Assembly: GCA_017860295.1 (NCBI GenBank)
Contig: JAFNAS010000007.1
Location: 116,694-180,693 of the forward strand
DNA length: 64,000 nucleotides
Reading direction: 5' to 3'
From: Bacteroidota bacterium
Lineage (GTDB): Bacteria > Bacteroidota > Bacteroidia > Bacteroidales > Paludibacteraceae
Both the position numbers and the translations under genes were made by a program. Of the stretch, positions 1 to 9,305 are shown in pieces (within the stretch, counting starts at the first letter, position 1; every line of letters starts with the position of its first letter). Below the pieces are notes generated by a model, which was given only the letters and a program-made list of their open reading frames with translations, was not told where the DNA came from and did not search any database.

Positions 1-2
1 AA

Positions 3-149
3 CTCACGGCTCGTCCCGAGACGGTGTTGTCGCTCGACGCAGCGATGCTGGGACTGGGTAACAGCAGTTGCGGTCCGGGTGTGTTGAAGAAATATGCCAT
101 CGAAAAGAAGGAATACAAACTGAAATTTGAGATAAAACCGGTAAAATGA
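3..149 (+). CDS. GH2 beta-galactosidase, C-terminal end only (partial)
   Basis: This is the last 48 codons of a gene that begins before the window; the open frame ends with TGA at 147-149. The tail reads through LDAAMLGLGNSSCGPGVLKKY. That resembles the end of the LacZ small-chain domain (domain 5), where a Gly-Asn/Asp-x-Ser-x-Gly-Pro-Gly stretch is followed by a short beta-rich tail. A family-2 glycosidase that cleaves beta-galactosides or related hemicellulose side chains is therefore likely. The position directly ahead of another GH2 gene and an esterase fits a polysaccharide-degradation block. Substrate and localisation cannot be judged from the fragment. Confidence 0.7.
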   Translation, partial: LTARPETVLSLDAAMLGLGNSSCGPGVLKKYAIEKKEYKLKFEIKPVK

Positions 150-234
150 TGTGTGGATATGAAGATTTGAGGATGTGGAAAGGATCCGATTTGCATTCCC
201 AAATCTTCAAATCCTCAAATTCCCAAATTGGAAA
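150..234. repeat. Word-repeat spacer (CAAATTC/AAATCCTC type)
   Basis: The spacer between two GH2 genes is built from short permuted words such as AAATCTTCAAATCCTCAAAT, which continue to the next start codon. The same word family recurs at 7796-7830 and 46421-46455. No promoter matching TAnnTTTG is seen. Confidence 0.6.
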
Positions 235-3111
235 ATGAAAAAATTGAAATTAACGATGAGTTTGCTGCTTGTTGCAGCGTTTGTGAGTGTCCTGAACCTA
301 CAGGCGCAAAAGAAAAGTCTGATGGTGGCCGCGTCGCCCGAAACGGCGATTCAGTACCTCTCGGGGCATGGTTCCGACGATGCTGTCGATTGGGATTTTT
401 TCTGTACCGACGGTCGTAATAGTGGCAAATGGACGAAAATCAAAGTGCCCTCTTGTTGGGAATTGCAGGGCTTCGGGACTTACCAATATGGCATGGCTTT
501 TTACGGCAAGGCCGATCCTCCGGGCGTTGCCAAGGAGCAGGGCAAATACAAATGTAAGTTCAAATTGCCGAAAGAGTGGGAAGGTCGTGTGATCCGTATT
601 GTCTTCGATGGCGTGATGACCGACTGTTCGGCCCAGATCAACGGGCGCAAGTGCGTGGGACTGCACCAGGGTTCGTTCTACCGTTTTAAGGCCGATGTGA
701 GCGACCGGGTCTTTTTCGGTGACAAGGAAAATTTGTTGGAAGTGACCGTCAGCAAGGAGTCGGCCAACACGAGTGTCAACATGGCCGAACGTCGCGCCGA
801 CTTCTGGAATTTCGGAGGTATTTTCCGACCTGTATTTGTAGAGGCACTTCCGGCTCAGAACATCGAACGCACCGCTATCGATGCCAAAGCCGACGGTTCG
901 TTTGCTGCCGATGTTTATCTGGGTTCGGGGCAGGGATCCGATTTCAAAGTGGTGGCTCAGCTGACCGACAAAGAGGGTAAAAATGTGGATAAAGCTATTG
1001 AAGTACCGGTGCGCGGCGGTTCCGATCGCGTGAAAATGGAAGGCGTATTTTCAGGCATCAAAACATGGTCGCCCGAAACGCCGAACCTGTACTATATGAC
1101 CTTTTCGCTGATGCAGGGCAACGTTGTTCGTCACACAGTAAAAGAACGTTTCGGTTTCCGTACCATCGAGGTACGTCCGAGCGACGGTCTCTACATCAAC
1201 GGACAGAAGGTGATGATGAAAGGTGTGAACCGTCACAGTTTCCGCCCCGAAACCGGCCGTACGCTCAGCAAAAAAGATAACTACGATGATGTGAAACTCA
1301 TGAAGGAGATGAACATGAACGCCGTTCGTTTGTCTCACTATCCCTCCGACCCCGAATTTCTGGATGCCTGCGACGAACTGGGTCTTTACGTGATGGTGGA
1401 GCTCTGCGGATGGCACGGACACTACGATACACCTACCGGCACAAAATTGGTGAATGAAATGGTGACCCGCGACCTGAACCATCCGAGTGTTACTTTCTGG
1501 TCGAATGGTAACGAGGGAGGCTTCAATTTCGATTTGGACAAAGAGTTTCCGGCACTCGATCCGCAGAAACGTCCGGTAATTCATCCGTGGGCCAACTTCA
1601 GCGGTTTCGAAACCATGCACTACCGCTCCTACGGCGAGAGCCAGGAGTATATGCGCAAGCCGGAAATCTTTATGCCGACTGAATTTTTGCACGGTTTGTA
1701 CGATGGCGGCCACGGTGCCGGCTTGTACGACTACTGGGAGATGATGCGGAAACACCCACGCAGTGCGGGCGGTTTCCTCTGGTCGTTTGCCGATGAGGGC
1801 GTGGTGCGTACCGACCAGAATAACCGGATCGACAATCAGGGAAGCTGGGCACCCGATGGCATCGTGGGGCCACATCACGAAAAAGAGGGAAGTTTCTTCA
1901 CCATCCGTCAGGTGTGGTCGCCGGTGCAGGTCAACGTTGCTTCGTTGTCCGAAAATTTCAACGGCGTGTTACCGGTCGAAAACCGCTACGACTTTATCAA
2001 CCTGAAAAATTGCAAGTTTGCCTGGAAACTGGCGAAGTTGCCTTACCTGAAAGAGAAACAAATTGTTGCTTCCGGCGAAATTGCTTCGCCCGATGTGGCG
2101 GCTCATGCTTCCGGCGAACTAAAGCTCAACCTGCCCTCCGACTGGCGCAAGGCCGATGTGCTCTATCTTACCGCCACCGATCCTTTCGGCAAGGAGATCT
2201 GGACGTGGGACTGGAGCTGGAAAAAACCGAACGATTTCTTCTCTTTTGCAGGACAAAAAAGCTCGGTATCGGCTCGCGAAGAGGGTGATGATCTGATTGT
2301 AAAAACCGCTTCCGATGAACTGACCTTTAGTAAAAAGTCGGGCGAACTGGTCAACGTGCTGCACGATGGCAAAGCTGTCTCGTTCGGTAAGGGACCGCGC
2401 TTTACGGCTGCCCGCCGCGGCGACCGCTCCATGGACGTGTTCTACAATCACGACGATAAGGATGCCAAGAGCAAAGAGCGCATCTACAACGATATTTCGG
2501 GCAACGACAAACTCACCGCGTTCACTTTCAAAGCGACTGCCGACAGCGTGACGGTCGATGCCACCTATTTCGGCAACCTGCAGAAAACGCACTGGGCGAT
2601 TTCGGCTGACGGCAACATTCGTGTCGATTATCAGTACGATTACGAAGGTGAAGTGGAGCTGATGGGCATAAAATTCGATTATCCGGAAGACAAAGTGGTG
2701 TCGAAACAGTGGCTGGGCAACGGGCCTTACCGCGTTTGGCAAAACCGGGTACATGGTACACTGCTCGATAGCTGGCAACGCGATTACAACGATCCGATTC
2801 CGGGCGAATCGTTCGAATATCCCGAATTCAAAGGTTATTTTGCCAACTGGAAATGGGTGAATTTTACCACCAAAGAGGGTAACTTTGCACTTGGTAACGA
2901 CGATCCCGGTAGCTATCTCGGCGTGTTCACCCCGCGTGACGGTCGCGATGCGCAGCTTTTCACCTTGCCCCAAACCGGCATCTCGGTGCTGAAGGTGATC
3001 CCGGCCATGCGCAACAAGGTGAACTCCACCGACCTCATCGGCCCGTCATCGCAAGCCAAATGGGTGAGTGGTGTGCAGAAGGGAAGCATTTATCTGAAAT
3101 TCGGCAGGTAA
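235..3111 (+). CDS. Secreted GH2 glycosidase (beta-galactosidase family)
   Basis: A family-2 glycoside hydrolase of 958 aa, which should release terminal beta-linked sugars (galactose most likely) by a retaining mechanism. The ATG at 235 is preferred over the GTG at 175 because it gives a clean signal peptide, MKKLKLTMSLLLVAAFVSVL, ending near QAQ. Order of parts: N-terminal jelly roll (about 40-220), Ig-like domain (220-330), TIM barrel from about 335, then Ig-like and LacZ small-chain-like C-terminal regions. The acid/base is probably Glu427 in WSNGNEGG. The nucleophile is probably Glu483 in PTEFLHG, matching the CEY.H position in LacZ. It lies behind another GH2 fragment and ahead of an SGNH esterase, suggesting joint action on a decorated plant or host glycan. 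The exact substrate is not readable. Confidence 0.9.
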   Translation: MKKLKLTMSLLLVAAFVSVLNLQAQKKSLMVAASPETAIQYLSGHGSDDAVDWDFFCTDGRNSGKWTKIKVPSCWELQGFGTYQYGMAFYGKADPPGVAKEQGKYKCKFKLPKEWEGRVIRIVFDGVMTDCSAQINGRKCVGLHQGSFYRFKADVSDRVFFGDKENLLEVTVSKESANTSVNMAERRADFWNFGGIFRPVFVEALPAQNIERTAIDAKADGSFAADVYLGSGQGSDFKVVAQLTDKEGKNVDKAIEVPVRGGSDRVKMEGVFSGIKTWSPETPNLYYMTFSLMQGNVVRHTVKERFGFRTIEVRPSDGLYINGQKVMMKGVNRHSFRPETGRTLSKKDNYDDVKLMKEMNMNAVRLSHYPSDPEFLDACDELGLYVMVELCGWHGHYDTPTGTKLVNEMVTRDLNHPSVTFWSNGNEGGFNFDLDKEFPALDPQKRPVIHPWANFSGFETMHYRSYGESQEYMRKPEIFMPTEFLHGLYDGGHGAGLYDYWEMMRKHPRSAGGFLWSFADEGVVRTDQNNRIDNQGSWAPDGIVGPHHEKEGSFFTIRQVWSPVQVNVASLSENFNGVLPVENRYDFINLKNCKFAWKLAKLPYLKEKQIVASGEIASPDVAAHASGELKLNLPSDWRKADVLYLTATDPFGKEIWTWDWSWKKPNDFFSFAGQKSSVSAREEGDDLIVKTASDELTFSKKSGELVNVLHDGKAVSFGKGPRFTAARRGDRSMDVFYNHDDKDAKSKERIYNDISGNDKLTAFTFKATADSVTVDATYFGNLQKTHWAISADGNIRVDYQYDYEGEVELMGIKFDYPEDKVVSKQWLGNGPYRVWQNRVHGTLLDSWQRDYNDPIPGESFEYPEFKGYFANWKWVNFTTKEGNFALGNDDPGSYLGVFTPRDGRDAQLFTLPQTGISVLKVIPAMRNKVNSTDLIGPSSQAKWVSGVQKGSIYLKFGR

Positions 3112-3118
3112 AATATTG

Positions 3119-3430
3119 CTTGCAGGCCTGCGATATGGCAATCCATCCCTGGGAAAATGACCTTGCGTGGCAACAATATGGCAATCGGAGCCCGGATTGT
3201 CCCATTGTAGGGGTACAATCGCCCAACCCGGCTCCGGGGAATGACATTGTAGGCCGACAATGAAGCAAACTACCCCCCGGAAGTGTCATTGTAGGGCAAC
3301 AATGTGGCAACCCGGCGGGGGAAAGTGAAATTGTAGGGCAACAATGCTGCTCACCCCCCCCCTCGCATAATTGTAGGGCAACAACGCTGAGCTACCCCCC
3401 CCCCCTCGCACAATTGTTGCAAGGGAACAA
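3119..3430. repeat. 42-bp tandem array with a palindromic core, about 8 units
   Basis: Directly after the GH2 stop codon there are about eight diverging units. The core ATTGTAGGGCAACAAT (ATTGT...ACAAT stem) starts at 3204, 3246, 3288, 3330, 3370 and 3413. Weaker cores start at about 3119 and 3162. Spacing is 42, 42, 42, 40 and 43 bases. Between cores lie C/G-rich stretches (CCCGGCGGGGG; C-runs of 6, 9 and 11). The first unit has the perfect palindrome GCAGGCCTGC. Neither strand has a convincing gene here. The array fills most of the 367-base gap before the esterase. Confidence 0.9.
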
Positions 3431-3478
3431 ACGAAGATGTTTTTTATGTAGAATAGATTTTTATTGCAAAACAGAATA

Positions 3479-4906
3479 ATGAAGAAGTTTGTATCAATTT
3501 TTGTGTGTTTGGCATTGGCGTTGATGGTTCATGCCGAAGTGCGTTTGTCCCATATCTTTTCAGACAATATGGTGTTACAACAGCAGTCGAAAGTGGCTCT
3601 CTGGGGCTGGGCCAAAGCCAATTCCGTCGTTAAAATTACCCCGTCGTGGAATGAAAAAGCCATCGAAACCAAAGCCGGTGTCGATGGCAAATGGAAAGTT
3701 TTTGTGGCTACCCCGAAAGCCAGCAAAACGGCTTATCGTATCACCTTCAGCGACGGCAAACCGGTAACGCTGAAAAACGTACTGATTGGTGAAGTGTGGC
3801 TCTGCAGCGGTCAGTCCAACATGGAGATGCCGATGAAGGGCTTCAAGGGCAATCCCATTCTGAATGGCAACATGGATATTCTCAAATCGAAGAATCCGAT
3901 GCTGCGTCTCATCACAGTCAAACGCAACGGACAGCTCGCTCCGGTCGACACCATCTCCGGCACATGGCAGGAAGCGGCTCCTGAAACAGTGAAAGAGTTC
4001 AGTGCTACGGGTTACTATTTCGGCAGACTGCTCAACGAAATGCTCGACACACCGGTCGGCCTGATCCTCTGTTCGTGGGGTGGCTCCTCCATCGAAGCGT
4101 GGATGAACCGCGAGATGCTGAAGGATTTTCCCGAAACGAAGTTTGCCAAACAGGGCGACACCATCAAGGCACCCAACCGTACACCGCTGATGCTTTTCAA
4201 CGGGATGCTTAATCCCATTATCGGCTACGGCATCAAGGGCTGCATCTGGTATCAGGGCGAAAGCAATTACGAAAATCCCGATCAATATCCGGCGCTGATG
4301 AAAACGATGGTAAGCAACTGGCGACAACTCTGGGGCGAAGGCGATTTCCCTTTCTACTACTGTCAGATTGCGCCTTACAACTATGCTTCCATCTCCCCGA
4401 AAGAAAAATGGGGTGGCAAGTTCAACTCGGCATACCAGCGCGAGGCGCAGTTCAAAGCGCAAAAGCTGATTTCCAACTCGGGTATGGTGTCGTTGATGGA
4501 CATCGGCGAGGAGTTCTGCATCCATCCCATGCGTAAAAACGTGGGAGGCGAACGGTTGGCACTGATGGCGCTGGCCAAGACCTACGGACAAAAGGGCTTT
4601 GCCTACGAAAGCCCGGTACTCAAAGAGATGACAATTGATAAGGATGGCAAAGCAATCCTGACATTCGACAATGCACCGCTCTGGCTTACCTCCTTCGGCA
4701 AGGAGCTGAAAACATTCGAGATTGCCGGAGAAGACAAGGTGTTCCATCCGGCCAAAGCGGTGATTAACCGTAGCAAGGTAGAAGTATCATCTCCCGACGT
4801 TCCCAAGCCGGTGGCTGTCCGTTACGCCTTCAAGGACTTTGTAGTCGGCGACCTCTTCAGCAACGAAGGTCTGCCGGTATCATCGTTCCGGACGGACAAT
4901 TGGTAA
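3479..4906 (+). CDS. Sialate O-acetylesterase-type SGNH hydrolase
   Basis: A 475-aa secreted carbohydrate esterase of the sialic-acid-specific 9-O-acetylesterase family, which removes acetyl groups from sugars (sialic acid, or xylan/pectin decorations in plant-glycan loci). The ATG at 3479 starts a signal peptide, MKKFVSIFVCLALALMVHA. The catalytic serine is probably Ser113 in SGQSNMEMP, block WYQGESN is present, and the likely catalytic His is His349 in CIHPMRK. It sits between two GH2 glycosidases, so de-acetylation probably unmasks their substrate. Family members act on several acetylated sugars, so the name does not prove sialate as substrate. Confidence 0.9.
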   Translation: MKKFVSIFVCLALALMVHAEVRLSHIFSDNMVLQQQSKVALWGWAKANSVVKITPSWNEKAIETKAGVDGKWKVFVATPKASKTAYRITFSDGKPVTLKNVLIGEVWLCSGQSNMEMPMKGFKGNPILNGNMDILKSKNPMLRLITVKRNGQLAPVDTISGTWQEAAPETVKEFSATGYYFGRLLNEMLDTPVGLILCSWGGSSIEAWMNREMLKDFPETKFAKQGDTIKAPNRTPLMLFNGMLNPIIGYGIKGCIWYQGESNYENPDQYPALMKTMVSNWRQLWGEGDFPFYYCQIAPYNYASISPKEKWGGKFNSAYQREAQFKAQKLISNSGMVSLMDIGEEFCIHPMRKNVGGERLALMALAKTYGQKGFAYESPVLKEMTIDKDGKAILTFDNAPLWLTSFGKELKTFEIAGEDKVFHPAKAVINRSKVEVSSPDVPKPVAVRYAFKDFVVGDLFSNEGLPVSSFRTDNW

Positions 4907-5044
4907 ACATTCGATTTGATAATTTGAAAATTGAATCTGAGGGAATCAAAAGAGCGCGGAGAAGTCGCAAAGAAAACTTAGTGCTCTTTATGGCAAAATA
5001 ACCAGATTCAGATTGTCTTTGTTCTTTGCTCTTTGTTCTAAAAT
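4907..5044. repeat. Word-repeat spacer (CTTTGTTCTTTG and AAATTG types)
   Basis: The spacer contains AATTTGAAAATTGAAT, then GTCGCAAAGAAAAC, and ends in TCTTTGTTCTTTGCTCTTTG just before the next ATG. These short permuted words also occur in other spacers of the window. No clear promoter or terminator is visible. Confidence 0.6.
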
Positions 5045-7648
5045 ATGAAATACAAACAGTTACTTTTAATTCTTTTCCTGCCGTTGTCTCTCGGCCTCGG
5101 TGCGAAAGAGTATCAGCCGTCTTTTTCGGCGGCGGGATTTTACGACCTGCAGAACAGCGGTCGACAAGTGTATAATTTCAATGTCGGGTGGCGTTTCCAC
5201 AAAGGTGACGTAGCCGGAGCGGAAAAAGCCGATTTCAAGGATGCCGCGTGGGATGTGGTGAGTACGCCGCATACCGTGGAACTGGAGCCTGCCGAGGCCA
5301 GTGGTTGCCGCAATTATCAGGGCATCGCCTGGTACCGCAAGCACTTCACACTCGACAAAGCCTACGCCGGCAAAAAGGTTATTCTCTACTTTGAGGCGGT
5401 GATGGGCAAGTGCAAGGTTTATCTCAATGGCAAGTTGGTGAAACAACATTTGGGTGGTTATCTGCCTTTCAGCATCGATCTGTTGGAAGCCGGTGCGGTG
5501 CCGGGTCAGAAATGTGTGGTAGCAGTTTGTGCCGACAACAGCGATGACAAGAATTACCCGCCGGGTAAAAGTCAGAAGACACTCGACTTTGCTTACCACG
5601 GAGGAATATACCGCGACATTTGGTTAGTGGTGAAAAATACGATCAACATTTCCGATTCCAATGAAGCCGGGAAAGTGGCCGGTGGCGGTGTTTTTGTGCA
5701 CTACGGAGAAATCAACGACAAGCTGGCGGATGTCTTTATCGATACCGACGTGCAGAACCAGTCGGATGGTGCCAAAAGCGTAAAAGTAGAAACATCGTTG
5801 CTCGATCCGAAAGGCAATGTTGTTGCCAAAACTGTTTCAAGCGTTTCGTTGAAAAAAGGCGAATCGAAACAGGTAAAACAGTCCGTTAAGGTGAAAAATC
5901 CGGTGCTCTGGACACCCGATGAACCGTTGCTCTATCATGTTGAATCTCGCGTTATCTCCGGCAAAACTTCGTTGGATGGAGGCATGACACGTATCGGCAT
6001 CCGCAAGGCGGAATTCCGTGGCGTTGACGGTTTTTATCTCAACGGTAAGCCCTATGAAAAACTGATCGGCGGTAACCGCCACCAGGATTTTGCCTATGTG
6101 GGCAATGCCGTTCCCAACTCGCAACAGTGGCGTGATGCCAAGAAACTGCGCGATGCCGGTTGCCGCATCATTCGTTCGGCTCACTATCCGCAGGATCCCT
6201 CTTTTATGGATGCTTGCGACGAACTGGGCTTGTTTGTGATTGTGCCTACTCCCGGCTGGCAGTTCTGGAACAAAGACCCTGAATTTGCCAACTTGGTCTA
6301 TTCCGATATCCGTAACATGATTCGTCGCGACCGCAATCACACTTCGGTGTTGATGTGGGAACCGATCCTGAATGAGACCCCGTTTCCGCTCGATTTTTCG
6401 CTCAATGCCTATAAAATTACAAAGGAAGAGTATCCTTATGCTGGGCGTTATGACGTGGCCGACCTGAATTCGAAGGGGGTGAAAGATAACTTTGAAGTGG
6501 TCTACGGATGGCCGCGCGATACGGGTACTGTGAAACAAAGCATATTTACCCGTGAGTGGGGCGAGTATGTTGACGACTGGTATGCCCACAACACTCCAAA
6601 TCGGGCTTCGCGTGCCTGGGGCGAAGGTCCTCAGTTGATTCAGGCCATGCACCTTGCAAAGATTTACAACGAGATGTGCGATGCTCCGGCTCAGTTTGTG
6701 GGCGGTTGTCAGTGGCATCCCTTCGATCATCAACGGGGCTACCATCCCGATCCTTACTGGGGTGGTATTATGGATAATTTCCGTCAGTACAAATATTCGT
6801 ACTACATGTTCCGTAGCCAGATCGATCCGAAGAGACCGCATCCGTTGGCCGACATTAAGCCTGTAGTGTATATCGCCAGCGAAATCAGTCCCTTCTCCAG
6901 TCCCGATGTGACGGTATTTACCAACTGCGATGAGGTGCGCCTGATTCGTTACGAGCGCGACACGCTGGTACAGAAGGCTCCAAAGGCACTGCGCGGAATG
7001 CCGCATCCTCCTCTTGTTTTCAAAAATGCCTACGACTTTTACGACATGCGTCAATTCCCTTACGTGCAGAAAAACTGGCAGCGTGTAAGCTTCAAGGCTG
7101 AAGGGTTGATCGATGGCAAGGTAGTGGTGACGGAGAAGAAAATGCCTTCGCGTCGCTCTACACAAATTCGTCTCCGTCTCGATAACGAAGGACAACAGCT
7201 TACGGCCGACGGGTCCGATTTTGTGTGCGTGATTGCCGAGGTGACCGACGATCAGGGGAACGTGCGCCGGTTGGCGAAAGAACAGATACTGTTTTCAGTT
7301 GAAGGTGAAGGCGAGATCATTGGCGATGAAACGATTCAGGCCAACCCGCGCGTAGTGGAGTTCGGTTCTGCACCGGTTTTGATCCGTTCCACCACCAAAG
7401 CAGGGAAGATTAAGGTAACAGCACGGCCTTTGTTTGAGGGTGAATACGCGCCGAAAACCGCTACGATAGAGTTCTCGAGCATCGCTCCTACTCGTACCTT
7501 GTTGTTTGAAGAGAAGCCGACAGTAAATGCTATGAATCATGGATATAGTTCAACGAAACGTAAAACACTGACGGATGAAGAGAAACAACGTTTGCTCAAT
7601 GAAGTGGAACGTCAACAGACCGATTTCGGTGAAGTAAAAGCCAATTGA
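5045..7648 (+). CDS. Secreted GH2 glycosidase (beta-galactosidase/glucuronidase-like)
   Basis: A second family-2 glycoside hydrolase, 867 aa, with signal peptide MKYKQLLLILFLPLSLGLG. A sugar-binding jelly roll (about 40-190, with IAWYRKHF) is followed by an Ig-like domain (about 200-310) and a TIM barrel with GGNRHQDF and RSAHYPQDP. The acid/base is probably Glu444 in EPILNETP and the nucleophile probably Glu504 in FTREWGEY. The C-terminal part (about 700-820) has Big-like beta strands (TQIRLRLDNEGQQLTADGSD), common in Bacteroidetes GH2 enzymes. It differs from the first GH2 in its active-site surroundings, so the two probably cut different linkages. It is the last gene of the block, followed by a word-repeat spacer. 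Confidence 0.9.
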   Translation: MKYKQLLLILFLPLSLGLGAKEYQPSFSAAGFYDLQNSGRQVYNFNVGWRFHKGDVAGAEKADFKDAAWDVVSTPHTVELEPAEASGCRNYQGIAWYRKHFTLDKAYAGKKVILYFEAVMGKCKVYLNGKLVKQHLGGYLPFSIDLLEAGAVPGQKCVVAVCADNSDDKNYPPGKSQKTLDFAYHGGIYRDIWLVVKNTINISDSNEAGKVAGGGVFVHYGEINDKLADVFIDTDVQNQSDGAKSVKVETSLLDPKGNVVAKTVSSVSLKKGESKQVKQSVKVKNPVLWTPDEPLLYHVESRVISGKTSLDGGMTRIGIRKAEFRGVDGFYLNGKPYEKLIGGNRHQDFAYVGNAVPNSQQWRDAKKLRDAGCRIIRSAHYPQDPSFMDACDELGLFVIVPTPGWQFWNKDPEFANLVYSDIRNMIRRDRNHTSVLMWEPILNETPFPLDFSLNAYKITKEEYPYAGRYDVADLNSKGVKDNFEVVYGWPRDTGTVKQSIFTREWGEYVDDWYAHNTPNRASRAWGEGPQLIQAMHLAKIYNEMCDAPAQFVGGCQWHPFDHQRGYHPDPYWGGIMDNFRQYKYSYYMFRSQIDPKRPHPLADIKPVVYIASEISPFSSPDVTVFTNCDEVRLIRYERDTLVQKAPKALRGMPHPPLVFKNAYDFYDMRQFPYVQKNWQRVSFKAEGLIDGKVVVTEKKMPSRRSTQIRLRLDNEGQQLTADGSDFVCVIAEVTDDQGNVRRLAKEQILFSVEGEGEIIGDETIQANPRVVEFGSAPVLIRSTTKAGKIKVTARPLFEGEYAPKTATIEFSSIAPTRTLLFEEKPTVNAMNHGYSSTKRKTLTDEEKQRLLNEVERQQTDFGEVKAN

Positions 7649-7838
7649 TTGACAATTTGACCATTTACGATTTACTATTGTAATCGGCTTCTTACCGCAG
7701 AGAACGCTGAGCTTTACGCAAAGATCGCAGAGATTACGAAAAATCTTTGCGATCTTTGCGTTTTCTTTGAGCTCTTTGTGGTTACAACGGAATTAATCCT
7801 CAAATCTTCAAATTTCCACATCCTCAAATCTTTAAAAT
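7649..7838. repeat. Word-repeat spacer (CTTTGCG/CGCAAAG type)
   Basis: This 190-base spacer chains three word families: ATTTACGATTTACTATTG, then CGCAGAGAACGCTGAG and ATCTTTGCGATCTTTGCG, then CTCAAATCTTCAAATTTCC. The CGCAAAGATCGCAGAG and ATCTTTGCGATCTTTGCG parts are in opposite orientation and could fold back on each other as a hairpin, possibly serving as a terminator-like structure. Confidence 0.65.
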
Positions 7839-9173
7839 ATGGCTAAAATGGAATGGTCGCGTTTGCTGACCAATAAACGGTTGGGAATGGAGCATTATCA
7901 CTCCGAACGGGCTGACGATCGTACCGAATTTCAACGCGATTACGACCGGCTGATCTTTTCGGCTCCTTTTCGTCGTTTGCAAAATAAAACACAGGTGTTC
8001 CCGCTTCCGGGAAGTATTTTCGTGCACAATAGATTGACTCATAGTTTGGAAGTGGCTTGTGTGGGCCGCTCGTTGGGCGACAACGTGAGCCGTAAGCTGA
8101 AGGCGAAGTACCAAGATTCTGTGCCTTTTATCGACGAAATCGGTTCGATTGTTTCTGCGGCTTGTCTGGCGCACGATTTGGGTAATCCGCCCTTCGGCCA
8201 TTCAGGCGAAAATGCCATCTCTACCTATTTTTCGGAAGGAAAAGGGTTGGCGCTGAAAGAGAAGGTAGGCGACGAATGGTGGAGCGACCTTACCAAATTT
8301 GAAGGCAATGCCAATGCGTTTCGCCTGTTGACCCACCAGTTCAATGGTCGCCGCGATGGTGGTTTTGCCCTTACCTATTCCACCTTGGCTTCCATCGTAA
8401 AATATCCCTATCTCTCCAATTATGCCGATCCGAAGAAGTCCAAGTTCGGCTTCTTCCATTCCGAAGAGGAAACCTACTGTAAAATTGCAGCCGATCTGGG
8501 GGTGATTCCCAATCCCGAAAATCCGACCCGTTTTGCCCGCTATCCGTTGGTCTATCTGCTCGAAGCCGCCGACGATATTTGCTACCAGCTGATGGATATC
8601 GAAGATGCGCACAAACTGAAAATTCTCACTTCGGAAGAGACAAAAGAGCTTTTGCTGGGTTATTTGTCGGATGAAAAACGACAAAAAACGCAGGAAATTT
8701 TCTCAGTGGTCACCGATATCAATGAACAGATTGCTTACCTGCGGTCGTCGGTGGTGGGGATTCTGGTGCGGGAGTGCGCACAGATTTTTGTCGACAAAGA
8801 GGAAGAAATTTTGCAGGGGCAGTTCCCCGGCTCATTGATTAAGCACCTTCCCGAACGGTCGGCCCGGGCCTATCAACACTGCTCCGACGTAGCTTTCAAA
8901 AAGATCTACTGTGCCACCGAAGTGCTCGATATCGAGTTGGCCGGTTACAAGATTATTCTCACATTGCTCGAAGAACTGATTCAGGCTGTGTTGGCTCCAC
9001 AAAAATCGTATTCCAAGCAACTTTTGCGCCGCATCCCGTTGCAGTACGAGACCAAAAGCGATACAACCTATGGCAAAGTGCAGTCGGTACTCGATTACAT
9101 TTCCGGCATGACCGACGTGTATGCCCTCGATTTGTACCGGAAAATAACCGGGATGAGCCTGCCGTCGCTGTAA
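7839..9173 (+). CDS. dgt: Deoxyguanosinetriphosphate triphosphohydrolase (HD-domain dNTPase)
   Basis: A cytoplasmic 444-aa HD-superfamily enzyme that splits dGTP (often other dNTPs too) into the deoxynucleoside and triphosphate, adjusting dNTP pools. The metal ligands are visible as His68 in RLTHSLEVA and His112-Asp113 in CLAHDLGNPPFGH. FRRLQNKTQVFP near residues 44-55 is the usual N-terminal signature. The length fits the dgt-like family. The ATG at 7839 is the first good start. The gene is read alone; the S16 gene behind it has its own promoter-like element. The family assignment is firm; the preferred nucleotide is not visible. Confidence 0.93.
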   Translation: MAKMEWSRLLTNKRLGMEHYHSERADDRTEFQRDYDRLIFSAPFRRLQNKTQVFPLPGSIFVHNRLTHSLEVACVGRSLGDNVSRKLKAKYQDSVPFIDEIGSIVSAACLAHDLGNPPFGHSGENAISTYFSEGKGLALKEKVGDEWWSDLTKFEGNANAFRLLTHQFNGRRDGGFALTYSTLASIVKYPYLSNYADPKKSKFGFFHSEEETYCKIAADLGVIPNPENPTRFARYPLVYLLEAADDICYQLMDIEDAHKLKILTSEETKELLLGYLSDEKRQKTQEIFSVVTDINEQIAYLRSSVVGILVRECAQIFVDKEEEILQGQFPGSLIKHLPERSARAYQHCSDVAFKKIYCATEVLDIELAGYKIILTLLEELIQAVLAPQKSYSKQLLRRIPLQYETKSDTTYGKVQSVLDYISGMTDVYALDLYRKITGMSLPSL

Positions 9174-9238
9174 AAACGGAACCCAAAGATTTTCACAGAA
9201 ATAATTCAACGGCATAGTAATTTCTGATAAATAATGCC

Positions 9239-9246
9239 TATCTTTG
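9239..9246 (+). promoter_or_regulatory. Likely -7 promoter element for rpsP
   Basis: TATCTTTG matches the Bacteroidetes -7 consensus TAnnTTTG and lies 60 bases before the S16 start. A matching TTTG at -33 is not evident, so this is only a half match. The AT-rich leader behind it (TTATTTATAAATTATTTTAC) is typical for strongly translated Bacteroidetes genes. Confidence 0.5.
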
Positions 9247-9305
9247 CACCGCTTTTCGTGTAAAAGCACTTAGGTTCTTATTTATAAATTATTTTACAAC
9301 CAAAC

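Noticed and set aside
175..234. GTG start extending the first complete GH2 upstream
   Set aside because: The added residues come from word-repeat DNA, and the signal peptide starts at 235.
3035..3310. Minus-strand frame reading through the 42-bp array, with CxPTM-type repeats
   Set aside because: No ribosome-binding site and it overlaps the GH2 end; reported as repeat structure, not as a gene.
3119..3430. CRISPR array
   Set aside because: The conserved parts are about 16 bases with degenerate, non-unique spacers; no cas genes nearby.
3575..4747. 390-codon open frame on the minus strand opposite the esterase gene
   Set aside because: It has no start context or family resemblance, and the plus strand carries a clear SGNH enzyme. 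Long antisense frames are common in this base composition.
5837..7195. 452-codon minus-strand frame opposite the second GH2
   Set aside because: Shadow of the GH2 codon pattern; the product looks like low-complexity His/Arg/Ile sequence.
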